Assembly (NCBI GenBank): GCA_963729935.1
Contig: CAVSPW010000002.1
Span: 1,488,001 to 1,552,000 of the forward strand
DNA from: CAIKMD01 sp963729935
Lineage (GTDB): Bacteria > Pseudomonadota > Alphaproteobacteria > ATCC43930 > CGMCC-115725
DNA length: 64,000 nucleotides
Direction: 5' to 3'
Made by a program: the position numbers and the translations under genes. The notes under the pieces are model-generated. The model was not told the DNA's origin. It was given only the letters and a program-made list of their open reading frames with translations, and did no database searches. This document shows, piece by piece, positions 8,578-16,603 of this stretch (position 1 is its first letter; each line of letters begins with the position of its first letter).

Positions 8578-9378
8578 ATGGTCATGCCCGAGCGCAAACC
8601 CCGAAAGCCCCCGCCCCATGCGCCCGCCGAAACCGGGCCGCGGCTCGTCGCCGACAATTCCGGTCTCGCCGCCTACAATCTCGGCAAGATCTTCAAGAAG
8701 CGGCCGGTGCTGCGCGAGGTCAATATCGCGGTCCAGCGCGGCGAGGCGGTCGGGCTTCTTGGCCCCAATGGCGCCGGCAAGACCACCTGCTTCTACATCA
8801 TCACCGGGCTCATCCGCCCCGATGTCGGGACCATCTTGCTCGATGGCGAGGACATCACCGACCTTCCGATGTATCGCCGCGCGCGGTTGGGCATCGGGTA
8901 TCTGCCCCAGGAAGCCTCCATTTTCCGCGGCCTCACGGTCGAACAGAACATTCGCGCCGTGCTGGAAGTTTCCGAGCCGATCCCGGAGGTGCGCGAGAGC
9001 ACCATCGACTCCCTCCTCGCCGAATTCTCCATCACCCATCTGCGCCGCGCCCCGGCCATGGCGCTCTCGGGCGGCGAGCGGCGGCGGGTCGAGATCGCGC
9101 GGGCATTGGCGACGCAGCCCCATTTCATCTTGCTCGACGAACCGCTCGCTGGCATCGACCCGATTGCCGTGAGCGATATCCGCGACCTGGTCGCCCATTT
9201 GAAGGACCGGGGGATCGGCGTGCTCATCACCGACCACAACGTGCGGGAAACCCTGGGGATCGTCGATCGCGCCTATATTCTCCACGAAGGCCAGGTCCTG
9301 ATGGATGGCGTGCCCGGAGAAGTCGTCAACGACCCGAATGTCCGCCGGGTCTATCTGGGCGAACGTTTCAGCCTCTAA
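8578..9378 (+). CDS. lptB: LPS export ABC transporter ATPase LptB
   Basis: Cytoplasmic ATPase that powers LPS extraction from the inner membrane with LptF and LptG. In 266 residues it shows Walker A GPNGAGKTT near 62, the Q-loop region YLPQEASIFRGLTVEQN, signature LSGGERRRVEIARAL near 163, Walker B FILLDEPLAGIDP and a switch His in ITDHNVRETL. FRGLTVEQN and DHNVRETL are characteristic of LptB. An N-terminal extension of about 30 residues is rich in Pro and Arg. The start could be the ATG at 8578 or at 8584. It lies downstream of kdsD-lptC-lptA in the same operon. Confidence 0.96.
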   Translation: MVMPERKPRKPPPHAPAETGPRLVADNSGLAAYNLGKIFKKRPVLREVNIAVQRGEAVGLLGPNGAGKTTCFYIITGLIRPDVGTILLDGEDITDLPMYRRARLGIGYLPQEASIFRGLTVEQNIRAVLEVSEPIPEVRESTIDSLLAEFSITHLRRAPAMALSGGERRRVEIARALATQPHFILLDEPLAGIDPIAVSDIRDLVAHLKDRGIGVLITDHNVRETLGIVDRAYILHEGQVLMDGVPGEVVNDPNVRRVYLGERFSL

Positions 9379-9384
9379 GGGCTT

Positions 9385-9393
9385 TTATCCACA
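9385..9393 (+). promoter_or_regulatory. perfect DnaA box
   Basis: TTATCCACA, the consensus DnaA 9-mer, lies in the intergenic region between lptB and rpoN just after the lptB stop. Only one copy is seen here, so an origin is unlikely. It could be a titration or regulatory site, or chance. Confidence 0.35.
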
Positions 9394-9450
9394 GTCTTTT
9401 TTGGGCAAACCGTGGTTTTCCGTTGACATGCTTAACGGAAAATAAGGGAC

Positions 9451-9467
9451 TTGGTACGAAGTTTGCA
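9451..9467 (+). promoter_or_regulatory. sigma-54 promoter before rpoN
   Basis: TTGGTACGAAGTTTGCA matches the sigma-54 consensus YTGGCACGrNNNTTGCW with a single C-to-T change. The invariant GG (9453-9454) and GC (9465-9466) are exactly 10 bases apart. Transcription would start near 9478, about 22 bases before the rpoN ATG. This suggests RpoN drives its own gene, with an enhancer-binding protein acting from upstream. Confidence 0.65.
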
Positions 9468-9499
9468 GGAATGCTCCGCTTCGGCTTATAACCAGTCCC

Positions 9500-10957
9500 A
9501 TGGCCCTCTCACAAAGGCTTGATCTCAGGCAGAGCCAAGCGCTCGTCATGACGCCCCAGCTGCAGCAGGCGATCAAGCTGCTGCAGCTCTCAAATATCGA
9601 GCTGGCCACCTACATCGAAGGCGAAATTGAGCAAAACCCGCTGCTCGAACGCGAGGAGGCGTCGGCCGAGGATAGCGCCGAAGCCGCCGCCGCACCGGCC
9701 GAACCCGCGGTGCCCGGCGAAACCACGCATGAAGAGGCGGTCGAGGCCTGGCATGAAGTCGCCGGGTCCGAGGGCGAGGGCAACCTCGACCTCGCCGGCG
9801 ATCCCAGCGCCTGGAAATCGGGCGGTGCGCGACCGGACGGAGACGACCTTCCCGGCCTCGACCAGACCCTGGCGCGCCCCACGACGCTGCGGGAGCATCT
9901 CCTGGCGCAATTGGCCGAAGAGATAAAAGACCCCGCCGACCGAGTCATCGGCGCCTATCTGACCGACCAGATCGACGAGGCGGGCTATCTCACCGTCGAT
10001 CTGCCGGCGGTGGCGGAGCTGCTGGGCTGCGATTTGAGCCGGATCGAGAAGGTGCTGGCGCAACTGCAACGCTTCGATCCTGCGGGCGTGTTCGCGCGCA
10101 ATCTCGCCGAATGCCTGGCGATCCAGTTGAAGGAGCGCAACCGATACGACCCGGCGATGCAGGCCCTCGTCGAAAACCTGCCGCTCGTCGCGAGCCGCGA
10201 CGTTGCGCAGCTCCTCAAGCTCTGCCACGTCGATGCGGCCGATCTAGCCGAAATGGTGGCCGAACTGCGCGCGCTCGATCCCAAGCCCGGGCTTTTGTTC
10301 GACGGCGCGATCGCGCAGGCGGTGGTGCCCGAGGTCTTCGTCCGGCCGCTCGGCGCAGGCTGGACCGTGGAGCTGAACAGCGACGCTCTGCCCCGCGTCC
10401 TGATCAATACGCGGTATTACGCGGAAGTAAGCGCTTCCGCGCACAATAAACCGGCCAAGGATTATCTGGCCGAGCGCTATCAATCGGCCAATTGGCTGGT
10501 GAAGGCGCTGCATCAGCGCGCGACGACGATCCTGAAAGTCTCACGCGAAATCGTGCGCCAGCAGGATGGCTTCTTGCGTCACGGCGTGCAGCATTTGCGG
10601 CCACTGGTGCTCCGCGACATCGCGCAAGCGATCGGGATGCACGAGAGCACGGTCAGTCGCGTGACGACCAACAAATACATGATGACGGCGCGGGGCATCT
10701 TCGAACTCAAATATTTCTTCACCTCGTCGATCGCGGCTTCGACCGGCGGCGACGCGCTCTCGGCCGAAGCGGTGCGCTTTCGCATCAAGGCGCTGATCGA
10801 CGGCGAAGCGAATGACGTGCTCTCCGACGACCGCATCGTGGACATCCTCATGAAGGAAGGTATCGACATCGCGCGTCGTACGGTGGCGAAGTACCGCGAG
10901 GCAATGCATATTCCTTCATCCGTCCATCGGCGTCGCGAAAAAGCTTTGCACTTCTAG
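9500..10957 (+). CDS. rpoN: RNA polymerase sigma-54 factor
   Basis: Alternative sigma factor for -24/-12 promoters, which needs AAA+ activators. The 485-residue protein has the Gln-rich region I (LDLRQSQALVMTPQLQQAIKL, split here for length: residues 7-27), an acidic region II (about 50-120), the core-binding domain, a helix-turn-helix near HESTVSRVTTNKYM and the RpoN box ARRTVAKYRE near the C terminus. All family landmarks are intact. It follows the lpt genes, a standard order, and a sigma-54 promoter sits directly upstream. The usual hpf gene between rpoN and ptsN is missing. Confidence 0.97.
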   Translation: MALSQRLDLRQSQALVMTPQLQQAIKLLQLSNIELATYIEGEIEQNPLLEREEASAEDSAEAAAAPAEPAVPGETTHEEAVEAWHEVAGSEGEGNLDLAGDPSAWKSGGARPDGDDLPGLDQTLARPTTLREHLLAQLAEEIKDPADRVIGAYLTDQIDEAGYLTVDLPAVAELLGCDLSRIEKVLAQLQRFDPAGVFARNLAECLAIQLKERNRYDPAMQALVENLPLVASRDVAQLLKLCHVDAADLAEMVAELRALDPKPGLLFDGAIAQAVVPEVFVRPLGAGWTVELNSDALPRVLINTRYYAEVSASAHNKPAKDYLAERYQSANWLVKALHQRATTILKVSREIVRQQDGFLRHGVQHLRPLVLRDIAQAIGMHESTVSRVTTNKYMMTARGIFELKYFFTSSIAASTGGDALSAEAVRFRIKALIDGEANDVLSDDRIVDILMKEGIDIARRTVAKYREAMHIPSSVHRRREKALHF

Positions 10958-10972
10958 TCGCTTGCCGCTTGC

Positions 10973-11001
10973 TTGACACGCTGACGGCGCGTTCGTAAGT
11001 T
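10973..11001 (+). promoter_or_regulatory. weak candidate promoter of ptsN
   Basis: TTGACA at 10973-10978 is followed by a 17-base spacer and TAAGTT at 10996-11001. The -35 is perfect and the -10 is poor. ptsN starts 28 bases further on. It would allow ptsN to be expressed separately from rpoN. Confidence 0.35.
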
Positions 11002-11028
11002 TTTGGCCGCCGGCACCATAGGATCGCG

Positions 11029-11493
11029 ATGGAAATCTGGGATCTGATCACTCCGGAAAGCGTGATTGCAAAGCTGCGCGCGGCCAACAAGCGGCAGGCG
11101 CTGCAAGAGATTGCGCGCCGCGCAGCCGCGCTCGTCGGAGAGGACGAGCATAAGATCTTCGAGACCCTGTTGGAGCGCGAACAACTGGGCACGACCGGCA
11201 TCGGCGGCGGAACCGCTGTACCGCACGGACGATTGCCCCATTTGGCGCGGCCCGCGGGTCTCTTTGCGCGTCTCGAAAAACCGGTTGATTTCGACGCGAT
11301 TGATTCTCAGCCGGTCGATCTCATCTTTCTGCTGCTGACGCCGTCCGATGCGGGCGCCAATCATCTGAAGGCGCTGGCACGGATTTCGCGGTTGCTGCGC
11401 GACCGGGCGATGTGCGCAAAGCTGCGTGGCACCGCAGACGCCGATGCGATCTACGCGCTGCTCACCGACCGCGCGGCAAGCCACGCCGCGTAG
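11029..11493 (+). CDS. ptsN: nitrogen-regulatory PTS EIIA protein
   Basis: EIIA-Ntr of 154 residues, a phosphoryl acceptor that controls other proteins rather than sugar transport. The acceptor His66 sits in GGGTAVPHGRLPH, and the LFARLEKPVDFDAID and IFLLLTP stretches are typical. It would be fed by the HPr and EI encoded at 51153-51452 and 49397-51148 of this window. It follows rpoN with a 71-base gap; in many proteobacteria hpf lies between the two. The next gene on the plus strand is far away and the flanking DUF1150 gene is convergent. Confidence 0.94.
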   Translation: MEIWDLITPESVIAKLRAANKRQALQEIARRAAALVGEDEHKIFETLLEREQLGTTGIGGGTAVPHGRLPHLARPAGLFARLEKPVDFDAIDSQPVDLIFLLLTPSDAGANHLKALARISRLLRDRAMCAKLRGTADADAIYALLTDRAASHAA

Positions 11494-11572
11494 CACGATG
11501 CGTCACCGCCTCCGGACGGCGCGGACCTGGCGGAGCGGATCCCTCCACGAATTTCGACAAGCGGCGTTCCGC

Positions 11573-11788
11573 TCATTGGAGGCTGACGGGTTCGAGCTCG
11601 TTTTGAATCACGGCCGCGACGGCAACGTCGCGATTGGGCGCCATGCCGATCTGCGTGCCGTCGGCCGCGTGGATCGCGAAGGCGATCACGCCGTTGACGA
11701 GAGTCGGACGGATATAGGCCACTTGTTGAACGCCCATCGTGGCGAAATCCTGCGGCGTGATTTGACGTAATTTTTCGGCAATGTTCAT
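11573..11788 (-). CDS. DUF1150 family protein
   Basis: Small 71-residue protein matching DUF1150, an alphaproteobacterial family of unknown function that usually follows a small heat-shock gene. Conserved-looking parts are YIRPTLVNGVIAFAIHAADG and IGMAPNRDVA. No membrane segment or metal site is seen. Its ATG overlaps the hsp20 stop (ATGA), so it is translationally coupled and likely stress-induced with it. Confidence 0.85.
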   Translation of the reverse strand: MNIAEKLRQITPQDFATMGVQQVAYIRPTLVNGVIAFAIHAADGTQIGMAPNRDVAVAAVIQNELEPVSLQ

Positions 11789-12225
11789 GATCCACTCCTT
11801 TCGCCGTTGACCGCTTTACCGTTCTTGATCGCGATCGAACGAACCAGACCTTCCGCGGCGCGCCGGCGCAACTCGATGTTGAGCAACCCGTTGTCGAGGG
11901 CGGCGCCCGTCACCTCGATGCCGTCAGCCAGCACGAAAGAACGCTGAAACTGCCGCGCCGCGATACCGCGGTGAAGATAGATCCGGCCGGACTCCTCGTC
12001 CTGCTTGCCGCGGATGACGAGCTGGTTGTCTTCGACCTGCACCGACAGCTCATCCATCGAGAACCCGGCGACCGCGAGGGTGATCCGCAGCGCGTCTTCG
12101 CCGATTTGCTCGACATTGTAGGGCGGATAGCCGTCAGCCGTGGCTTTGCTCACCCGGTCGAGCGCGCGCTCGAACTGATCGAAGCCCAAAAGCAGCGGCG
12201 AATTGAATAGCGACAAACGTGACAT
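11785..12225 (-). CDS. small heat-shock protein, Hsp20/IbpA class A
   Basis: ATP-independent holdase of 146 residues. The alpha-crystallin domain (about 35-125) begins YPPYNVEQIGEDALRITLAV, has the LVIRGKQ beta strand, and ends in GLLNIELRR, the IxI/L-containing edge. The N-terminal MSRLSLFNSPLLLGFDQFERAL is typical of rhizobial class A sHsps. A strong GGAGG Shine-Dalgarno precedes the start. Heat regulation (RpoH or an RNA thermometer) is expected for the family but I could not confirm an element. It is coupled to the DUF1150 gene. Confidence 0.93.
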   Translation of the reverse strand: MSRLSLFNSPLLLGFDQFERALDRVSKATADGYPPYNVEQIGEDALRITLAVAGFSMDELSVQVEDNQLVIRGKQDEESGRIYLHRGIAARQFQRSFVLADGIEVTGAALDNGLLNIELRRRAAEGLVRSIAIKNGKAVNGERSGS

Positions 12226-12389
12226 CGGACCTCCTCAAGCACGAGCGAGTCCAGGTTTTCGGCCCCCTCCGGGCGGCCCTTCGAACTCGGCGCAACCCCT
12301 GCGGCATTGCTCCGAGCTTAAACGTGGGGATTGGCGGCGCGCCGATCAAGCCCGGACCCGGACCCGGACCGGAGGGGGCTCCGGCGGCA

Positions 12390-13124
12390 TCAGCCCATCC
12401 AATCCGGGCGCGGGATCGCCCGGTAAGCGTTGCGCAGCGCCTCCGACCAACCCTCGCTGATCATGCGGAAATAGGGATCGTCGTCGGTAATACGGCGGCG
12501 GATTTCGGCCCGAAGCGCATCCCGGCGATAAACCATGAGATCGATCGGCATGCCGACCGTCAGATTGCTTCGTAGCGTTGAATCCATGGAAACGAGCACG
12601 AGCTTCACGCCGTCGCGCGGGTCGGTCTCATATTGGAGCACGCGATCGAGTATCGGCTTGCCGTATTTGGTCTCGCCGATCTGCAAGAAGGGCGTATCGG
12701 GCGTCGCTTCGATGAAATTTCCGGCGGCATAGACCTGGAACAGACGCATGCCGCGTTTCTTGAGCTGTCCGCCGAGGAGGATCGAGACGTCGAATTTGAT
12801 GTTCTGCGCTTCGAGCGTCGGCCCGTCGGTGCGATAGACGCGCCGGACCGCTTCGCCGACCAGTTGCGCCGCGCGGAACATGCTGGGGACGGTGTAGAGC
12901 GTCTCGAGCCGCTCGCCGGTCTCGATGCCTTCGTGCAGCATGTTGACGACGGCCTGCGAGACGGCAAGGTTGCCCGCCGTCATGACGGTGAGAAAGCGCT
13001 CCCCGGCGACTTCGTAGATATGCATCTTCGAGAAGGTCGAGATATTGTCGATACCCGCATTGGTGCGCGTATCGGACAGCATCACCAGCCCGTCCTTCAG
13101 ATAAAGCCCGACGCAATAAGTCAT
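12390..13124 (-). CDS. Anbu proteasome-like protease
   Basis: Ancestral beta-subunit homologue (Anbu) of the 20S proteasome/HslV family, 244 residues. After Met removal the N-terminal nucleophile would be Thr2 in MTYCVGLYL. The partner residues Asp18 (MLSDTRTNAG) and Lys33 (TFSKMHIYE) sit where the family needs them. FLTVMTAGNLAVSQAVV and FFLQIGETKYGKPILDR-like stretches (near 150) are Anbu hallmarks. It is the last gene of the ATP-grasp, alpha-E, transglutaminase cluster, the standard Anbu neighbourhood proposed to make and process short peptides or amide-linked tags. Its substrate is unknown. Confidence 0.94.
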   Translation of the reverse strand: MTYCVGLYLKDGLVMLSDTRTNAGIDNISTFSKMHIYEVAGERFLTVMTAGNLAVSQAVVNMLHEGIETGERLETLYTVPSMFRAAQLVGEAVRRVYRTDGPTLEAQNIKFDVSILLGGQLKKRGMRLFQVYAAGNFIEATPDTPFLQIGETKYGKPILDRVLQYETDPRDGVKLVLVSMDSTLRSNLTVGMPIDLMVYRRDALRAEIRRRITDDDPYFRMISEGWSEALRNAYRAIPRPDWMG

Positions 13125-13147
13125 ACGCCCTCTTTCATTCTAGCCGC

Positions 13148-13957
13148 TCATTGTTGCTGCTGAGCCGCTTCCTGGACCCTGACATTGACCGCGAGCAATT
13201 CCTCGGCATCGCCCCGGCGGACGCCGCGCACCGGCGCCGCGGACCAGTAATCGAGGCCGATGCTCGCGCGGACATAGGCCTCGCTCGGCAGCGCGCGATT
13301 GGACGGATCGAAGCCGATCCAACCGAATTCCTGCAGATAGGCCTCGGCCCAGGCATGGGTCGCTTGCTCCGCGCCGTCTTCGCCGGCCCAGAGATAGCCG
13401 CCGACATAGCGCGCCGGCACCCCCAGGGCTCGTGCGCCGGCGATGAAGATGTGTGCGTGGTCTTGGCACACGCCCGCCCCCAATCGCAATGCCTCCGCGG
13501 CGGTCGTGTTCGACTGCGTCGCGCCGGCACGGTAGTCGACCCGCGCGCGCACCGCCTCCATCAGCGCCATGAGCCGGTCGTAGGAACTGCCGGCGCAGCT
13601 GCGCGCGAGAACGTCGATCGCCGGGTCGATGGCGGTAAGGCGCGTCGAGCGCAGATAGAACAGCGGCGGCAGCGTCTCGGGTGCGCCGCGCACGACCCCA
13701 TCGGTCACCCGGGTTTCGACCTCGCCTTCGACCACGACGACGGCGCTGTCATGCGCGCGATTGACGGTATGGCAATGCACCAGGTTGCCATAGCCGTCGA
13801 TGAAACTCGGCAATTCGTAACGCGCTTCGCCGCGCACGCGCCAGCGGATGACGTTCAGTCCTTCATAGGGCCGGGGCGTGAGACGGAGCGCCTGGATCGC
13901 ATAGGTGATCGGCGTCGAATAGCGGTATGAGGTCTGGTGTCGAATAAGGAGGCGCAT
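13148..13957 (-). CDS. transglutaminase-like cysteine peptidase of the Anbu cluster
   Basis: Bacterial transglutaminase-fold protein of 269 residues. The N-terminal beta domain (about 1-110, MRLLIRHQTSYRYSTPI) is followed by the papain-like core with Cys164 (AGVCQDHAHIF), His201 (ATHAWAEAY) and Asp217 (GFDPSN). These are the catalytic triad. The family can cleave or form amide bonds. The gene lies 5 bases after the alpha-E gene and 23 bases before Anbu, in one operon. The longer upstream frame overlaps alpha-E and is not the real start. Confidence 0.92.
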   Translation of the reverse strand: MRLLIRHQTSYRYSTPITYAIQALRLTPRPYEGLNVIRWRVRGEARYELPSFIDGYGNLVHCHTVNRAHDSAVVVVEGEVETRVTDGVVRGAPETLPPLFYLRSTRLTAIDPAIDVLARSCAGSSYDRLMALMEAVRARVDYRAGATQSNTTAAEALRLGAGVCQDHAHIFIAGARALGVPARYVGGYLWAGEDGAEQATHAWAEAYLQEFGWIGFDPSNRALPSEAYVRASIGLDYWSAAPVRGVRRGDAEELLAVNVRVQEAAQQQQ

Positions 13958-13961
13958 GCGT

Positions 13962-14906
13962 TCAGAGAAGGTAAAGGCTGGAGATTTCACTGCCCAGCAG
14001 GATGGAACGGTCGATGAATGTGGTGAGGAACTCATGCAGGCCCGATTGGAAGATCTTTTGGATCTTGCCATAGCGCAATTGCGCATGAGCTTCGCCGGCC
14101 AGCCGGTGGCATTCGCCGCGCTTGCCGCCATAGGCATCGGCGATGAGATCGAGATAGCGCGTGATCTGGTCGTAACACGCGATCAGCGAGCGCGGCATTT
14201 CCCGCCGCAGCATGAGCAATTCGGCGATCAGCCAAGGCTGCAGGCGGTCGTGATAGACCCAGTGATAGGCCCGGAGCGCCGAGACCGAGCGCAGGATCGA
14301 CTGCCATTGATAGTAGTCGAGGGCGCCGCCCACGCCCTCGTCCTGCGGAAGCAAGACGTAGTATTTGACGTCGAGGATACGCGCGGTGTTGTCGGCGCGT
14401 TCGAGAAAAGTTCCCAACCGGGTGAAATAGAAAGCATCATTGCGCAGCATCGTGCTGTCATAGGCGCCATTGAAGAGTTGCGAGCGCTCGCGCACCCATT
14501 CGAGAAAAGCCGGCGCGGTGTCGATGGTCATCGGCTGCGCGGCGAAATCGCGCGCCTTGAGCCAGGTCTCGTTGAGCGCGTCCCACATATCGACCGTGAG
14601 CGCGGTTCTGACCGCCCGCGCGTTGCGGCGCGCGGTTTCGAGGCAGGAGAACACGCTGGAGTGATTGTCTGGATCGCGCACCAGATAATCGATCACCGAC
14701 GATACGCTTGGCTCGGAATATTTTTCGAAGAAGCCCGGCTCGCATCCGGTTGCGATCAGCGTCGAGAGCCATTCATCTCCCGAGCTTCCGAGCGAGCGCG
14801 CCATGCTTGCCATGCGATGCCCGACCAGCACGATGCGCGCCACATTCTCGGTGCGTTCGACGTAGCGGGCGAGCCAGTAGAGACTATCGGCGGTACGGCT
14901 GAGCAT
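13962..14906 (-). CDS. alpha-E domain protein
   Basis: All-helical protein of 314 residues in the alpha-E family. It starts MLSRTADSLYWLARYVERTEN, the invariant family opening (first 20 residues Met1 to Glu20), and carries several conserved Arg/Glu helices, such as RNDAFYFTRLGTFLERADN split across residues near 155-175. The family is found next to ATP-grasp and transglutaminase genes and is proposed to be part of a peptide-ligase system. Biochemistry is not established. Its start overlaps the ATP-grasp gene by 23 bases, so the two are coupled. Confidence 0.9.
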   Translation of the reverse strand: MLSRTADSLYWLARYVERTENVARIVLVGHRMASMARSLGSSGDEWLSTLIATGCEPGFFEKYSEPSVSSVIDYLVRDPDNHSSVFSCLETARRNARAVRTALTVDMWDALNETWLKARDFAAQPMTIDTAPAFLEWVRERSQLFNGAYDSTMLRNDAFYFTRLGTFLERADNTARILDVKYYVLLPQDEGVGGALDYYQWQSILRSVSALRAYHWVYHDRLQPWLIAELLMLRREMPRSLIACYDQITRYLDLIADAYGGKRGECHRLAGEAHAQLRYGKIQKIFQSGLHEFLTTFIDRSILLGSEISSLYLL

Positions 14907-16353
14907 CACCCACGCTTTCCAGCACCCAAGTATCCTTCGTGCCCCCGCCTTGACTTGAATTGACGACCAGCGAACCGCCGCGCAATGCGACGCGCGTGAG
15001 GCCGCCGGGTACGATTCGGATGTCGCGTCCGGCGAGGACAAAAGGCCGCAGATCGACATGCCGCGGCGCCACGCCGCTTTCGACGAAAGTCGGGCAGGTC
15101 GAGAGGGCCAGGGTGGGTTGCGCGATGTAGTCGCCCGGCCGCGCCTTCAACTTCTGGGCGAATGCCTCGCGCTCGGCGCGCGTCGCGTGCGGACCCACCA
15201 GCATCCCATAGCCGCCGGATCCGCGGGTCTCCTTCACGACCAGCTCGTCGATGTGCTCGAGAACGAAGGCCAGATCGGCGGGCTCCGAGCAGCGATAGGT
15301 CGGCACATTCGACAGAATGGGCTCCTCGCCGAGATAGAACCGGATCATCTCGGGCACGAAGGGATAGATCGCCTTGTCGTCGGCGATCCCGGCTCCGACC
15401 GCATTGGCGAGTGTCACATTGCCCGAGCGGTAGGCGTTGAAGAGGCCGGGCGTGCCGAGGAGCGAATCCGGAAGAAAGGTCAACGGATCGAGATAATCGT
15501 CGTCGAGGCGGCGGTAGATCACGTCGACGCGGCGCGGACCCTCGGTCGTGCGCATGAAGACGACATTGTCGATGACGGCGAGATCGGCTCCTTCGACCAG
15601 CTCGATCCCCATTTCGTCCGCCAGAAACGAGTGTTCGTAATAGGCGCTGTTATTGGCGCCGGGCGTGAGGACCACGATGGTGGGCTCGCGCTCGCAATTG
15701 GGCGGCGCCACCGAACGCAGCATGTCGTGCAGTTCCTCGGGATAGTGCGAAACCGGCGCGATGCGGTGGCGCGAATAGAGATCCGGAAAGAGCCGCATCA
15801 TCGCCTCGCGATTCTCGAGCATATAGGAGACGCCCGACGGCGTTCGGCAATTGTCCTCGAGCACATAGAAATCCCGCGGCCCGACGCGCACCATGTCGAT
15901 GCCCGAGACATGCGCATAGACCGCTTGCGCGGGGTCGAAGCCCTGCATTTCCGGGCGAAAGCCCTCATTGTGGAGCACGAGTGCCGGCGGCAATTTGCCC
16001 GCGAGCAGGATTTCGCGTTCGTGATAGACGTCGGAAATGAACGCGTTCAGCGCTTTGACGCGCTGCGTCAAGCCGCGTGACAAGAGATCCCATTCCGAGG
16101 GATCGAGAACGCGTGGAATGATGTCGAAGGGAATGAGGCGCTCGGGATTTCCGCCTTCGGAATAGACCGCAAAGGTAATGCCGATACGGCGGAACAAGAG
16201 CTCCGCCTCGCGCCGTTTGAGTTCGATGGCATTGCGCGGGGTCTCGTCCAGCCAGCGCCGGATCAGCTCGTATTGCGGCAGACACTCGCCGGGGAGGCCC
16301 GTCTCATCGAAAGCGCGGGCGGGGGGCATTCCGGGATGCTCGGAATCGCGCAT
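14884..16353 (-). CDS. circularly permuted ATP-grasp protein
   Basis: Predicted peptide or amide ligase of 489 residues, CP-ATP-grasp type 2. Landmarks include FRRIGITFAVY near 51, IIPFDIIPR-like LIPFDIIPRVL, YVLEDNCRTPSGVSYMLENR, VVLTPGANNSAYYEHSFLA, LVVKETRGSGGYGMLVG (nucleotide-binding Lys and Gly-rich loop) and the C-terminal HVDLRPFVL. I chose the ATG at 16353 because a strong AAGGAGG lies 7-8 bases upstream. It is the first gene of the Anbu operon and would make the amide-linked product that the transglutaminase and Anbu may handle. The product is unknown. Confidence 0.92.
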   Translation of the reverse strand: MRDSEHPGMPPARAFDETGLPGECLPQYELIRRWLDETPRNAIELKRREAELLFRRIGITFAVYSEGGNPERLIPFDIIPRVLDPSEWDLLSRGLTQRVKALNAFISDVYHEREILLAGKLPPALVLHNEGFRPEMQGFDPAQAVYAHVSGIDMVRVGPRDFYVLEDNCRTPSGVSYMLENREAMMRLFPDLYSRHRIAPVSHYPEELHDMLRSVAPPNCEREPTIVVLTPGANNSAYYEHSFLADEMGIELVEGADLAVIDNVVFMRTTEGPRRVDVIYRRLDDDYLDPLTFLPDSLLGTPGLFNAYRSGNVTLANAVGAGIADDKAIYPFVPEMIRFYLGEEPILSNVPTYRCSEPADLAFVLEHIDELVVKETRGSGGYGMLVGPHATRAEREAFAQKLKARPGDYIAQPTLALSTCPTFVESGVAPRHVDLRPFVLAGRDIRIVPGGLTRVALRGGSLVVNSSQGGGTKDTWVLESVGDAQPYRR

Positions 16354-16428
16354 CGGCAGACCCTCCTTTCGGATCTCATGGAGATGGTAGCAAAGCCTGC
16401 GCCAGATCACGGATGGACTTGGTAAGGC

Positions 16429-16436
16429 CTTATAAT
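16429..16436. promoter_or_regulatory. overlapping divergent -10 elements
   Basis: The AT-rich core CTTATAAT carries TATAAT on the plus strand (16431-16436) and TATAAG on the minus strand (16434-16429). It lies in the 250-base divergent gap between the Anbu operon (start 16353) and the gene at 16604. No good -35 is seen on either side, so these are candidates only. Confidence 0.35.
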
Positions 16437-16512
16437 TATTAGGGAGTTTCGTCCAGTCAGGCGACCGTCCGGAAATCACCGGTGGACCAGCAGGCTAGAG
16501 GCGGAGATAAAT

Positions 16513-16527
16513 GCCTAAAAATTAGGC
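16513..16527. promoter_or_regulatory. 15-bp perfect inverted repeat
   Basis: GCCTAAAAATTAGGC has two 6-base arms around AAA and lies between the candidate plus-strand -10 and the start at 16604. It has the size and symmetry of a dimeric repressor site. No regulator is known. Confidence 0.3.
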
Positions 16528-16603
16528 TGACATGCCGAGCTTGACGGATCGACTTGGCGACCAGCCTATGGCGTGGCGGCGGCTTCAAGGGGGAGACCGC
16601 AAG

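Noticed and set aside
12180..12245. possible ROSE-type RNA thermometer before hsp20
   Set aside because: UCGCU-like and AGGAGG elements are near each other, but I could not draw a convincing multi-hairpin structure. A folding calculation would be needed.
12350..12372. short CCCGGA tandem repeat after the Anbu gene
   Set aside because: Three to four copies in a GC-rich gap may arise by chance, with no sign of function. The nearby CCGGAG/CTCCGG hairpin lacks a T tract, so I did not call a terminator.
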